This document shows positions 9,667 to 21,271 of a stretch of DNA of 64,000 nt, piece by piece; position 1 is the stretch's first letter, and each line of letters opens with the position of its first letter. A model generated the notes under the pieces. It was not told the DNA's origin and did no database searches. It saw only the letters and a program-made list of their open reading frames with translations. A program made the translations under genes and the position numbers. Origin of the DNA: Hysterium pulicare CBS 123377 (Eukaryota > Ascomycota > Dothideomycetes > Hysteriales > Hysteriaceae); the NCBI GenBank assembly GCA_000467715.1, contig AJFK01000001.1, positions 58,919-122,918 of the forward strand, written 5' to 3'.

Positions 9667-12406
9667 ATGTCCACCCTCCTGCGCCGGTCAGGCCATCTTG
9701 CGCGACTCTCCCGACAGACTATCAACGCCTCTACTAGATCTACCTACCTACTTCGAAGACCGGCACCACCGACCACTTGTGCATTTGCGCGCCAAAGCGT
9801 CCGACAGTATGCCTCCGTACAGCCGGAAGAGCCAAAGAAGAATAAGGGCGAGAACAACAAGCGGAGGCGAAATGAGAAACAGGTAGCCGGAAATCAAGAT
9901 AAGCCTCAAGAAGCTGAAGGCAAGCAGGCGGAACCACAAAATGCGTCAACCCCAGCACCTTCAAAGCTCACACGGGAGGAGGAGAAGCAGCTTGATCAAC
10001 TGGTATCTTTCGTCTCTATGGGCATGCCAGCCGAGCAAGTCAAGCATCTCAACAGCGCTTTTGAGGAGATCAAACGCGAAGGCATTCCTCCAGAAATACG
10101 GGAAGTGATGGACAGATTGAAGAAGGGCGAGAAATTGGATCTCGCCACCGCAGCCAAAATCTCTCGTTTGACGTCCCAGATGGCTCGAAAGGCAGCAGAA
10201 CAGCAGGTCTTCAAAACTGATGCCGAGGAGGACGGGCCAAAACAAAAGTCCGGTGCGCATGATCCAGGCCCGCAGACGAAGGAGCAGAAACAGAAGGGCA
10301 AATCGGAGCAGGGTCTGCCGAAACTCACAGAGCTCAATCTGGATATGGGCACATTCATTACGTCTGCTTTCGTGGCATATCTACTCTACCGCTTGATCGT
10401 ACCTGGAGATAATTCAAGGGAGATAACCTGGCAAGAGTTCAGGACTACATTCTTGGATAAGGGTTTGGTTGAGAAGGTGGTCATTCTCAATGGAAGCAAG
10501 GCTCGCGTACATCTCCACCGGGAGGCTGTGGCAGCGATGTATCCGGAATCTCCCGCTGCCCATGGCAACTTCTATTACTACTTCACGATTGGTTCAGTGG
10601 AGGCTTTTGAAAGGAAGATTGACGATGCCCAGAATGAACTACGCATTCCCAACTCTGAGCGGATACCTGTCGCTTATTCCCACGAAATATCCTGGTTTGC
10701 AACAGTGCTGTCTTTTGGTCCAACTCTGCTCTTCATTGGTGCAATATTCTATCTCTCAAGGCGCGCTGCCTCTGGTGCGGGTGGAAACAGTGGCATCTTC
10801 GGTATGGGCAGGAGTAGAGCGAAGCGTTTTAACCACGAGACAGACATCAAGGTTAAATTCGCAGATGTTGCTGGTATGGATGAGGCAAAACAGGAAATTA
10901 TGGAATTCGTCAGTTTTTTGAATAAGCCTGGGATCTATCAAAAGCTTGGTGCGAAAATTCCCCGTGGCGCAATTCTTTCTGGCCCACCTGGTACTGGTAA
11001 AACCCTCTTAGCCAAGGCCACTGCTGGAGAATCCGGAGTCCCATTCTTCAGTGTTAGCGGCTCTGAATTCGTTGAAATGTTTGTCGGCGTTGGACCTTCC
11101 CGCGTACGAGATTTATTCGCCAACGCACGGAAGAACACCCCATGTATCATTTTCATTGATGAAATCGATGCAATTGGAAAATCGAGGGCAAAGCAAAGCT
11201 TTGGCGGCGGTAATGACGAACGAGAAAGCACTCTGAACCAAATTTTGACCGAGATGGATGGCTTCAATACATCGGAGCAAGTTGTCGTTTTAGCTGGTAC
11301 TAATCGCCCGGATGTTCTTGATAAAGCACTGATGCGACCTGGACGATTCGACAGGCATATTGCTATCGATCGACCGACCATGGATGGCCGGAAGCAGATC
11401 TTTAATGTTCATCTTAAGAAGATCGTCACACGGGAAGATATGGAGTACCTGACAGGAAGGCTAGCAGCGCTTACACCTGGCTTCTCCGGCGCTGATATTG
11501 CAAATTGTGTTAATGAAGCTGCGCTGATCGGTAAGTACAATCAACGAGTCAATAAACTATGGGATGTATCGTTCTAACCTGCACATAGCTGCCCGCCACC
11601 AAGCCGAGTCTGTGAAAATGGTTCATTTTGAACAGGCCATTGAGCGTGTTATTGGTGGCCTCGAGAAGAAATCACTTGTTCTAAAGCCCGAAGAAAAAAA
11701 AACTGTTGCGTACCACGAGGCCGGCCACGCCATTTGCGGATGGTATTTCAAGTACGCCGATCCCCTGCTTAAGGTTTCCATTATTCCTCGCGGACAGGGT
11801 GCACTTGGCTATGCACAGTACTTACCCTCTGGCGACACGTATCTCATGAACGTAAACCAGCTCATGGATCGCATGGCAATGACTCTTGGTGGGCGTGTCA
11901 GCGAAGAGTTGCACTTTGATACCGTCACTTCCGGCGCCTCCGATGACTTCAAAAAAGTCACCCAGATGGCGAATGCCATGGTCACGAAGTGGGGCATGAC
12001 CAAGAAGATTGGTTATATCTATTTTGACGACGACTCCTCCCAACAACTTCACAAACCTTTCTCCGAGGAAACGGCCAAGAATATCGACAATGAGGTCAGG
12101 CGGATTGTTGACGAGGCATATAAACAATGCAAAGATCTCCTAACAGAGAAGAAGCATGAAGTTGGCTTGATTGCGGAAGAGCTGCTGAAGAAGGAGATGC
12201 TCGGAAGAGATGATATGATAAGGATACTCGGACCAAGACCATTTGAAGACCCGCAAGATTTCCACAAGTACTTCGGTGGCGAGGGCGGGAAAGTGCCAGG
12301 TCTCATCGAACCAAGTGGCGACAAAGGAGTTAAAGGACCAGTAGTCCCGCCTGCTCCAGACTCGCCTGCCCCAACACCGACAACATTCAAAATCCATCAG
12401 CGATGA
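9667..12406 (+). CDS. AFG3: Mitochondrial m-AAA protease subunit
   Basis: ATP-dependent zinc metalloprotease of the mitochondrial inner membrane; degrades unassembled membrane proteins and matures mitoribosomal protein L32. Exons 9667-11530 and 11589-12406 give 893 residues. It has an Arg/Ser/Thr-rich mitochondrial presequence and a charged linker. Two membrane segments lie near residues 228-245 and 341-365. The Walker A motif is GPPGTGKT (about 439), Walker B IIFIDEID (about 494), and a second region of homology ends [10 protein letters not shown]. The zinc-binding site is HEAGH (about 664). The C-terminal [12 protein letters not shown] resembles yeast Afg3 (Yta10) more than Yta12; this paralogue assignment is from memory of the two yeast proteins. 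All key residues are present. Confidence 0.93.
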
Positions 12407-12912
12407 ACTTGATGGGGCTGGGCTTCTGTAATCTGCACCGTCTGTATATTTCGGCATCATAGGTGCATGCTTCCTCGTTGATGTCACATCATTTCTATTG
12501 CATGGGCTTGGTTTCGCATTTTGGGCTCTCAATTCCCCTCTTCTAGAGCGTGGCGTGTATTGTATCATAGACTGTCGCCCCGGCCATAGACCGGATTGTA
12601 TAGTATAGGGAAGAAATGCAACGTCGTGTCAAGTAGGGTTTCTGATGCCCATTCCTCGAACTTCGCGTGAGTCCTAATTCCGTGCTTTCGACCTCATTAG
12701 CAAAGCACTTCAGTTTGCTACTTTTTCTCGTTCAAATCGGCACTGGTGAGTGAGTAGCCTGTCGTGCATTTTTAAAAAATAATCCGGGGACCTTCACTTC
12801 CCGGACGGCACGTGATACCGGTCGCCGTGGCTCATCAAAACTTCTCAGCTTTACCTCCATCTCCTCACTCTCATTCCACCTCCACCACAAAACGAGTCAA
12901 TCGCACGTGTCT
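12407..12912. other. Intergenic, no gene seen
   Basis: 3' UTR of AFG3 and promoter of the coiled-coil gene. A cacgtg E-box-like hexamer lies at 12809-12814. Confidence 0.5.
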
Positions 12913-15020
12913 ATGACGCGCAACCCACCTCGGATCATGGTCAACCTACCTCCAACCACAGTCAACTCACGCTCAAAGATGGACAAAGCGTCTTCGATTG
13001 TTGTTGACTCGTCTCCAAATATGATCGACTCGCCTCTAATCACTGCGGGACCACCTGCGAAGCAGGGCAAAGAGAAGAAGAGCACGGATCCATTTGAGCA
13101 ACAGAAACAAATCCAGGCGAGGATAGCGCAGGGCAAAGAGAAACACCCTGGTGAAGCTTACACGCGTACCGAACCAGGCAGCAACAAATCAGACAACATG
13201 CCGAACGGGTTCCCGTTCGAGGAGGCTGACTTGTCACCACCTGAGGATGTCCCGCTATTCATGGACCTCGCAACTTGGAAGCGCAAGAAAGTCCAAAAGG
13301 AGTGGAAGCGCAAAGATCTTTCGACCGGAGCTAAAACCCCACTGGTCAGGGCGGAAACAACCCGGACATGTGGCCAATTAATGGTTCTCGTTCCATCTGT
13401 CAGCCGGACATGGACGAACGAGAGAAAGCGACGAACTACACACAAACACTCCGCATGCACGATTTGCGTGAGGCTCCGAAGCGTGAATCGGCCTCTATGA
13501 ATCAACACTCTACGTCTTCGGCCGGCGTTCCGCAGTCCCTAGGCCGAAACAAGTTGACTAAACAAGAAACTCTCGCCATGTTGGCCCCTTTGTCCCACGC
13601 TAATACGAGCGATCTTGACAGCTCTGATGACGATCAACATACTGCTATATTGGCGGCCGGGCCAGGGCGAACTGCATCTGGCCGGCTTGCCTCCATTGAT
13701 GCTACATACGCCGAACGCTGTTCTAAGTTTGCCTCTCGTAGGAGAGATGCTACTAGTATAAGGAGCCAGAAACCGCTGCCAGCTTTGGACGCTCAACGTC
13801 AACTTAATAACTTGGAACGCGTTCTTAATCGACTCACGCGCGAAATAGAGCACAACGCATCCATGAAATCCAAGCTGGGAGTTGAAGCAAAGTTATCTTT
13901 CACTGGAGCTACGAGTCCTTCGAAGGCGGCTGAGCACGGAGCACCAGTCATCTCTCAAGTAGAAGCTTCAGCAGCCAAGAAACGGCCTGTACTCGACCTC
14001 AGGAACCCCCCTGAGAGTTTAGCCCCCATTCTTAGTCGTGCTGGATTTGATCTGGACGCGATCTTGCCGGCCTACCAGCCTGATCGCGATCTTTCAGAAG
14101 ATATCGAGGATCACGCTTCTGCCTCTTCGTCCGATGACACCAAGAATGCCATTCGCGTGATTTTGGCCGCTGTTTCCAGCATTGTTAATCAGGAAGAATC
14201 AATCGTCCAAGGTGAAGGAATCCGAGCTCCCGTAATTCAGGCAGCCGACCCCACCACAAACATTCTCCCGGCTTATACGCATACACCTCCCGGAGGCGCT
14301 ACTCCAGCCGACAAGATGGTGGAGGTGTCTCCCATTCGAATAAGCGTGGATGATGCTCTCCGCAAGGTGAGAGAGTTTGCTGCTCAGCGAGACCCACTAT
14401 ACCAGGCCGAGCAAGCTGACCATCATCTCCATGAGCTTAAATCCGAGCGACCCCGACCCTCCCTTGCTGGTGATTTTAAGGGAATGGAAGGATCTCCAAC
14501 TGCTCTTCCTAAGCCTCGTAATCAGTCCTTCCTGGAATTACAACAACAGAACCGGGCTCTTCGTTTGGCGAATACGAGTCTCCAGTCGGAGAACGAAGGT
14601 CTGAAGACCAAGAATGAGCTTCTGGAGTGCAAGAACGAAACATTAGCGGCCAAGTCCGAGGTGTCAGGTCTCAAGTCAGAGATCGCCGTCCTCAAATTGG
14701 AGAAGATGGTTCTGGAAGATAAGGGCCTGAAATCTGAGAACGAGGCGCTCAGGGCCGAGCTCGAGAGTCTCAAGCTTAGGGTCGCTAGCTACCATATCGT
14801 CATGGCTAACACCATTAATGGCATTGATTCAACTGCAGATCCGAGAGATGTGAAGGAGAAGGTTCCGGAGCTGGCGGATATGTTGTGGGAGGTTGCGAAG
14901 GATGTTCCAGAGTTCGTGGAGATGGTTCATGATGAGTATTGTGAGTTATACACTGCTTGACTTGAGAAGCACAGCGCTGATATGGTAGCAGCTGTGAAGA
15001 ACGATCAACGACGTCGTTAG
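12913..15020 (+). CDS. Coiled-coil family member 1 (large, 665 aa)
   Basis: No named family recognised. Exons 12913-13344, 13404-14940 and 14992-15020. The first 500 residues are Ser/Pro/charge-rich and probably disordered, with acidic patches such as SDLDSSDDD. Residues about 520-606 form a strong heptad coiled coil (units like LKTKNELLECKNE, LKSENEALRAELESLK). Then comes the C-terminal segment ASYHIVMANTING with PELADMLWEVAKDVPEF, shared with the neighbours. The last intron (gtgagt donor at 14941) lies near the C-terminus; splicing it replaces the ELYTA stop with SVKNDQRRR. It runs convergently with member 2. Role unknown; oligomerisation through the coil is the safest inference. Confidence 0.7.
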
Positions 15021-15513
15021 GTTTAGGCTGTGAGCCTCGGCTTGGTTGTTGGGGATGCGATGATGGTGCTGGACTTTATTTAGGGGCATAATCCTTATAT
15101 CCATTGCTGAACATGATCAGATCAAACCGTATCTCGATATGGCGTGTATACCAAGGTGTTCAGCTCAAATTTTGGCAGGGAGCACTGAATACTGGTGCAA
15201 TGTCCAGTCTACCTCAGCCCGGAGATGTGTTTACCCATAGAGAGTCACAATCCAAAATTCTAAAGGTTCATGCTTTCTTTAGCTCTCAGTGCATTGGCCT
15301 AATACACAAATCGTTTCAACTCCGCGTATTGAGTTCATTATGTTATATACAAGTAGTGAGGAAGCGCTGTGAAGATGATTAAAAGCACGATTACCCACCA
15401 ATGTGCAATTGATAAACCAGAATCACCAGAGCCGCGTCCTTCGTAAAGCAGTCAATTAGCTAAAATCCGAATTTCTCTAAAGCCGTCATGTACCTTTGAC
15501 GCAGGCTCCTTCC
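15021..15513. other. Convergent 3' spacer
   Basis: Between the 3' ends of coiled-coil members 1 and 2. No gene seen. Confidence 0.5.
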
Positions 15514-16316
15514 TTACCATCCCCACAAAGAAGTCTTCAACTTATGATCCTCACCAAGTTTCTCTCCTACATCCAAGTTAGTACTTATCATAGCACAAAG
15601 TCTATCATTAGTCCAGGCTTACTATACGCCTTTGCTGCCTCTGCGTCCGGAAACTCAGTATTCTCATACCGGAGCCTGTCGATCATCTTTGAAAAATCCG
15701 GGTCATCGCTAGCTACACTGTATAGCTTGTTTGCCAGCTCAACGGGACTCTGCATCGTCATATCCGCTACCGCGGCGAGCTTGAGTTGTGTGGCTACGAC
15801 GGCCATGACGTAATGGTATCGATCGAGTTTGGCTTTGAGAGCATCATTCTCGAACTTCAGCTGAGAGGTTGGCTCCTCTCCGGTATCGAATGTAACCTTA
15901 CCCCGAACCGGCAACTCTGGCTTCTCCTGTGGCTTCTTGCTTGCTTCTTGTTTTTTCGTGCTGGTTGCCTTGGACTCTTCACGCTGGGCCATCTCCAATG
16001 CCTCGAGTTTCTTGAATCCATTATGAACGCGTGTCCAGAAATGTTCATCATGAAATATCTTTGGAAGAAGGTCTTGTATACCATCTTCACCTTGAGCAAG
16101 CTTACGACGTAACTTTTCACCCTCGTCTACCAGAATGATGTGCATGGCCACAGCACACGCCACACGTAATTGTTCTCTGGACATGTTCGAGTTCACCACC
16201 GCCTTCGACAAAAGCCCATCGGTGCCGGGGCACTGGTCAAAGGAGTCCAGAACTGAGAGTGTGATATCATCTTCGTGAGCGCTGGTGGTTTTGGTGGAGG
16301 AGTCGTTCTCGGTCAT
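15514..16316 (-). CDS. Coiled-coil family member 2 (248 aa)
   Basis: Exons 16316-15623 and 15566-15514. The intron has a perfect TACTAAC-type branch site, which supports splicing away from the early stop at 15588 into a tail ending LKTSLWGW. The N-terminal half (about 45-110) is helical (REQLRVACAVAMHIILVDEG). A Lys/Glu-rich linker follows, then a short coil (LKFENDALKAKL, about 153-165) and the shared segment RYHYVMAVVATQLK with PVELANKLYSVASDDPDF. It resembles member 1 in segment order and in the position of the last intron. Unknown function. Confidence 0.7.
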
Positions 16317-16590
16317 GTTGGTGGTTGGATTGTACTTTAGATTGTGGTATACCAGAAGATTTCAATGCCTTGTTGGATGTTTGACGTACGGAGGTAGAAA
16401 TAGATTCAAGACCTTCGGTGAGTTTGCCTGGGTCCCAGGGCCTTTGTGACAGAATCTTGACAGCAGTGAAAGGAAGGATTCACCCACGCCAAACCACGTG
16501 ACACGTGAAGGCGAGGAAACGTCATTTAGTCTACCACGAAAACATACATACCTCATACTTTAACGTCAATCAGACACAGTAAGAGATATA
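16317..16590. promoter_or_regulatory. Shared promoter region of coiled-coil members 2 and 3
   Basis: 274 bp separate the divergent starts at 16316 (minus) and 16591 (plus). It contains overlapping palindromic cacgtgacacgtg at 16495-16507, two E-box-like CACGTG cores in 13 bases. Confidence 0.4.
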
Positions 16591-17354
16591 ATGGCGGAAC
16601 CATCCTCTCATCTTGCAACCTCCGACATCATCAATGCCGATGACCCAGCTTTCTAAAGCGAAATCAAGAGCCTACCGCGAAGAACGGCAAGAACGGAGCA
16701 AACCCAGCAATGCCAAAGTCCCCGGAACCAACTTCTGCGGAAGAAATCGACACCATCATCCAGAAGCTAGGCGAATTCTCCATCTCTGCAAACGACAGAC
16801 GGGATGATCTGGCCACAATCGTCAAAGAAGTCCTCGAAGGAAAACATCAGCGCCGTGATAAAGTGGGATTTCGCTTTCGTCAAGAATAGAACGACGCGAT
16901 TAATTTCTTGTAGTCAAAATAAGGTGGCTCACTTTCGACCATGCAAATCCCTACGATCATGAATGAGCATCGTCGTCGCGATCGGGGACGCGCTGATTCC
17001 CTTGCCGAAATTCCTCCCGCGAAGACGAGTTCGATGGCTGTACTTCTCAAGCTGAGTCAGACGATACCATGGCCCATCTCAATTGCTATCGTGTTGCTGT
17101 GGCAGAAGTAGTCACGAGTATCAATATCATTGAATTGCCTGCTGATTGCAAGGATGTCTATGGATTTGGGGGTAAGTTCTATCACGCAGGCAAGCACGAT
17201 GCCGAGTTCGTGAGATTGTTTGAAGCTAATCGCGAAGACATCAAACTTCAATGCTTCGACAGCCTAGCTGAGGCGAACGAACAGTGAGTGATTATTTCGT
17301 AAGCGCCAGATGGCATCTCGGTGCTGACGGGAAGACAGATGCGGAGATCGATAG
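16591..17354 (+). pseudogene. Coiled-coil family member 3, apparently degraded
   Basis: Starts MAEPSSHLATSDIINADDPAF and hits a stop (16655-16657). The next frame continues plausibly (LKRNQEPT, then PKSPEPTSAEEIDTIIQKLG, RRDDLATIVKEVLEG) to a stop near 16890. After about 180 bases of mixed frames the family C-terminal segment reappears from about 17010: MAHLNCYRVAVAEVVTSINI, DVYGFGGKFYHAGKHDAEF. A gtgagt donor at 17284 and acceptor ending 17338 give a short last exon (CGDR), as in the intact members. I could not find splices that join everything, so a decayed paralogue is the simplest reading; a multi-exon gene with unusual splices is the alternative. Confidence 0.5.
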
Positions 17355-18216
17355 GTGCAGAGGTGACTCTCATGAATTAGATTTGCTATTGCTGCAGAAT
17401 ATGCGGTACTTTAAGCAACAGAGTAACAAACCTGACAGAGTTGGCGAAGGTGAACGATTCACGAGTCTGGTGGTATGCATTCGTAAGCAGGATTGTATTC
17501 CAAAGTTCTGTTTTCGCAAAGAACCTTCCATTATATACTCCATACACTGCACTCTCGCTATGATCTAGGAGAACCGAGTTCCATGATTAACTTTTGAACA
17601 TTTGCCAGCTTGCACCTGTCGGACAAGTCCGGATAGGATTTTATACACCTTATTCTATCACGTGAGGAGACAATAGCCCGAGGTTGTGGTTCCTGATACA
17701 TCGTAGACAACTATACGTTCGGCGTCCTGGTTTTTGTCGAACTACCACATACACCTGCCGAGAAGCTTCGGCATCTATTCATGTGACTCCAGTTTTGGGC
17801 TTCACGAGCACCAGAGAGTTTCTTACGTGCACTTGTGAGAGGTGCCAGTCCATGTCCGTCTCCCCGCAGGGATTTCATCAAGGAAGGCCGGGATAAAGGG
17901 CGGTATAATTGCAGGTATAGTTGCCCTCCGGACGTCGCTAACCCACCGGCATTTACCCCAGGTTCAGAGCTCTTTGCGCAATTGGAGAAACGAACGCCAT
18001 ACTCCATGTCTATTGGTGGAACTTTGCCTCGCAGATCATCTCCATGCCGTTCTTGATGCGGGGGTTTCCAGGAACGACGGCATGGGGACTCTTGCCATGT
18101 GGCTAGTAGATTTCTCCCATATACATAAAGCCTACTGGAAAAGAGAAATCCAATGTATACTGCAGCTATCATTACCCATTGCCAGCAGTTGTTTCTTTTT
18201 TGGTCCAGCCGGCAAA
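17355..18216. other. Intergenic, no gene seen
   Basis: Holds the promoter of the arabinanase gene. The open frame upstream of 18217 (from 17842) is not part of that protein because the signal peptide starts at 18217. Confidence 0.5.
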
Positions 18217-19365
18217 ATGCTTGCCCTAAAACTTCCTCTCTATTTTATTTTATTATTAGCCTCGATATGCACAGTCTGTTCACATCCACATAAAGCCGGC
18301 CCGCAACCTCTAAGCAATGTAACTATTTTCGTTCCCCCTTCAAACTACACCGACCCTCGCGTACTCTACGCTCGCACAGCCGAGCTTCCCAACGGTGATT
18401 TACTCGCTACATGGGAGAATTACAGCCCAGAACCTCCACCAGTTTACTTCCCGATCTACCGATCCAGCGATAGTGGAGCCACGTGGAAAGAGATCTCCCA
18501 GGTGCACGACCAAGGCCTCGGATATGGTTTGCGATACCAACCCATGCTTTACGTCTTGCCTGAAGACATAGGCGACTTCAGAGCTGGTACTGTACTCCTC
18601 GCCGGAAACTCCATTCCAACCGATCTTTCAAGCACTCACCTCGACCTTTACGCCTCGTTCGATAGTGGTTTGACGTGGAAGTTTGTAAGCCATGTTGCAT
18701 CGGGTGGAAAGGCGGTTCCCGACAATGGTCTGACACCAATCTGGGGGCCGTTCTTGCTGGCGCATGACAAGAAGCTCATTTACTACTACTCCGATCAGCG
18801 TGCAAATACAACTCACGGCCAAAAGCTCGTTCACCAGACCTCGACCGACTTGAAGAATTGGGGCCCTGTCGTCGACGACGTTGCCTATCCAACCTACACC
18901 GATCGCCCCGGCATGACAACCGTTGCATTGCTCCCAAATGGGCAGTACATCCAGACCTATGAATACGGCGGTGGTCCAAATCCTACAGCCAGTGGATATT
19001 CCTTCCCTGTCTTCTACCGCTTATCCGCCGATCCAGAGAAGTTCATGGAAGCGTCTCATCATCCTTTAAGGACCACTGATGGTACTGTTCCTGCCGGTTC
19101 ACCGTACGTAGTTTGGTCTCCTACTGGTGGGAAGAATGGCACCATTATCGTGTCCTCCGGATGTTGTTCCGATGTGTACATCAACCGAGCGCTAGGTGCT
19201 GAGAATGCGTGGACTAGATTGTCGACTCCGCAAGGTGTCTCGTATTCAAGATCTTTGAGGGTGTTTGAGCAGGACCCGGATTATTTGTTGATTATCGGCG
19301 CAGGTGCGCTGCCACCGAGCACCACGAATAAGGTCACTTTGAGTCTGATGAAAATACCTAGCTAG
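18217..19365 (+). CDS. Secreted GH93 exo-alpha-1,5-L-arabinanase
   Basis: Intronless, 382 residues. Begins at 18217 with a signal peptide (MLALKLPLYFILLLASICTV). The body matches the GH93 six-bladed propeller of fungal exo-arabinanases (Fusarium Arb93A type): DPRVLYARTAELPNGDLLAT, WENYSPEPPPVYFPIYRSS, LRYQPMLYVLPED, TVLLAGNSIPTDLS and HQTSTDLKNWGPVVDDV. Asp-box-like blades are SSDSGATW and SFDSGLTW. These enzymes release arabinobiose from the non-reducing end of linear arabinan, so the role is plant pectin side-chain degradation outside the cell. It sits inside the coiled-coil block with no obvious functional link to it. Confidence 0.88.
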   Translation: MLALKLPLYFILLLASICTVCSHPHKAGPQPLSNVTIFVPPSNYTDPRVLYARTAELPNGDLLATWENYSPEPPPVYFPIYRSSDSGATWKEISQVHDQGLGYGLRYQPMLYVLPEDIGDFRAGTVLLAGNSIPTDLSSTHLDLYASFDSGLTWKFVSHVASGGKAVPDNGLTPIWGPFLLAHDKKLIYYYSDQRANTTHGQKLVHQTSTDLKNWGPVVDDVAYPTYTDRPGMTTVALLPNGQYIQTYEYGGGPNPTASGYSFPVFYRLSADPEKFMEASHHPLRTTDGTVPAGSPYVVWSPTGGKNGTIIVSSGCCSDVYINRALGAENAWTRLSTPQGVSYSRSLRVFEQDPDYLLIIGAGALPPSTTNKVTLSLMKIPS

Positions 19366-19685
19366 TCGGGTCTCCAGCCTTCCAATATATTCAGCATAAT
19401 AGAAAAGTTTCCTACACAACCAACGTGCGACTAGGGGTCCGTCTTGATTGGTAAAAGCAGGTGCGTGAAAATTTCTGAGCCAAGAATAATGCCCCGATGA
19501 AACGGTGAATGTTGCGCTTAAGTGTAACGTGACACAAGCATCTTGTGATGTTGAGTCATCGAACTTCACTCTTGATTAAAAGGCTTTTTCATTCTTTTGG
19601 GTCCTCAGCTCCCCACTCAGTCGGCAGCTCAGAACCCACGAGAGCATACAATCAGCAAGCGACAAATCTATACTACGAAGCCAAC
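19366..19685. other. Intergenic, no gene seen
   Basis: Promoter of the small coiled-coil gene at 19686; no ORF of note. Confidence 0.5.
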
Positions 19686-20135
19686 ATGGCCGCGAACACC
19701 AACGGCGAGAACTCCTTAATGGCTCTCAAGAAGGCAGCAAGCGAAATCGAGAAGAAGATGAAGCGACTGGAGGCTGAGAATCTTACCCTCTCTACCGACA
19801 ACAAGCGTCTCAAGACCGAAAACGCTGGATACATCGCTGAGATTGCTTCCCACCTCGGCACCGGCCAGCGACTCCTCAAGGCGGACGAAATTCGAAACAT
19901 TCAGCATCTCAGCTACGATGAGATAGTCAAGCTTTGCCCTAAGTTTGCGAACCTTTGGAGGGCCATGCAGAACAATGCACCGGATACTGGCACCCATCGG
20001 ATCGCTTTTGAGAAGTTGAGACAGCAGTCGAGCGGTTTGATGAAAGCAGAGTACCGATACCTAGCAGATGCTAGAGGGGCCAGTATGCTTGGTCAGGTTG
20101 GAAAACAAGATGGCGGAGGTCTTGGGCGGCCTTGA
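19686..20135 (+). CDS. Coiled-coil family member 4 (149 aa, divergent)
   Basis: Single exon. Start MAANTNGENSLMALKKAASE; coiled coil over about residues 12-58 (KKMKRLEAENLTLSTDNKRL). The tail (YIAEIASHLGTG, then LSYDEIVKLCPKFANLWRAM) has the same order as neighbouring members: a Tyr/Ala-rich helix, a gap, and an amphipathic helix around a CPKF/DPDF-like turn. The similarity is weak and might reflect only the coil. Function unknown. Confidence 0.6.
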   Translation: MAANTNGENSLMALKKAASEIEKKMKRLEAENLTLSTDNKRLKTENAGYIAEIASHLGTGQRLLKADEIRNIQHLSYDEIVKLCPKFANLWRAMQNNAPDTGTHRIAFEKLRQQSSGLMKAEYRYLADARGASMLGQVGKQDGGGLGRP

Positions 20136-20788
20136 GTGGCTCTCAGGGATTCACTGCAGAGGTGAGAAACGAGCCTTCACCTTTGCATTTCGTTGCGAGT
20201 TTAGCTAATCACGAGTACGATAGAGTTGGTTACGACAATGGATCCCCGATCAATGACATACGGAACGTACATGTGACAATGGGATAGGATGACTGCGGTC
20301 AGCCTTGCAATACCCAAATGGGACTAGCAGATCTGGCACAGTAGGCCGGCAATCACAAAACTGGCTGGAGGGAATATATCAAAAAGATCAAACACCAAGT
20401 TGCCCTTCCCAAACCACCCGAAATATCAAAATACTTTCAATCAAGGGCTCTAATCAAGTTTGATAAAAGTGATTCTATAGTTGATGCTCACACAGTGACT
20501 CGCGTACTCTGCTATTTTGAGTATACTCTTATGATTAAGGGTACGAAGGCATGCAAGTTAGGGTTGGGTAGACGAAAGGTTGGCGCCTGCCCGTCTAAAG
20601 TTGCACCAGTGGCGTGACCCTTGATTCCACAAAGGTTCGGCATTCAGCGGCAGTGAATACGGATTAATTACTTAGACAAAGCGGTGTCCACGCCCGTAAT
20701 CTATTTGAAGAGACAACCATCACTCCGAATCCATCACCTCAACCACTTCCGCTGATCAACAACTTGAAACCCGGTCCCCGCACCAACA
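20136..20788. other. Intergenic, no gene seen
   Basis: No supported ORF. AT-rich patches at 20400-20530. Confidence 0.5.
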
Positions 20789-21271
20789 ATGTATACGCCC
20801 GCGGAAGACGAAGCTGCCCTATTGGTATACTATCGACAAGAAATTTTCAGATTGATTGCAGCGATATTCTGTCAGGAGCAGAAACTGCGGGAGGCCCAGC
20901 GACAACGAGCTCAGCTTATCCAACGAATTGTCGAAGGTTTCAAGAGACGAATTGAGCTTCGCCAGCAGAAGAAGACTCTGATACTCACGATCACTCGCAA
21001 CGCCATCAAAGACTTTGAGGAAGGGTACTTGGCGAGGACGGAGTGGAGCAGAGAATGGTGGGAAGAGTTTGCAGGTGACCTACGCAAATATCCGGAGGCT
21101 AAGGGCGAGTTGTACAAGAAGTTTCAGGAAGTGATGGACGAGCACTTGGAGTACTTGCTTAAGGAGCAGAGAGGAAAGACGAATGCAAAGGAGGTGAATT
21201 CAGAGGAGGCGAATCCAAAAGATACGAACCAAGGATCGTCAAATCCAAAGGATGTGGACTCAGTTCCTTAA
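20789..21271 (+). CDS. Coiled-coil family member 5 (160 aa)
   Basis: Single exon starting MYTPAEDEAALLVYYRQEIF. A long amphipathic helix (about 10-70) leads to KKTLILTITRNAIKDFEEG and then EWSREWWEEFAGDLRKYPEA, LYKKFQEVMDEHLEYLLKE. It is the closest relative in the window of member 6 (22012): both carry KKTL, W..E.W..FA..LR.YPE and Y.KF...MD. The last 30 residues are a degenerate Asn/Lys/Asp-rich repeat (NAKEVNSEEANPKD). Function unknown. Confidence 0.65.
   Translation: MYTPAEDEAALLVYYRQEIFRLIAAIFCQEQKLREAQRQRAQLIQRIVEGFKRRIELRQQKKTLILTITRNAIKDFEEGYLARTEWSREWWEEFAGDLRKYPEAKGELYKKFQEVMDEHLEYLLKEQRGKTNAKEVNSEEANPKDTNQGSSNPKDVDSVP

Noticed and set aside
17842-18216. N-terminal extension of the GH93 ORF
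   Set aside because: The frame is open upstream, but a textbook signal peptide begins at the Met at 18217 and the upstream translation shows no domain.
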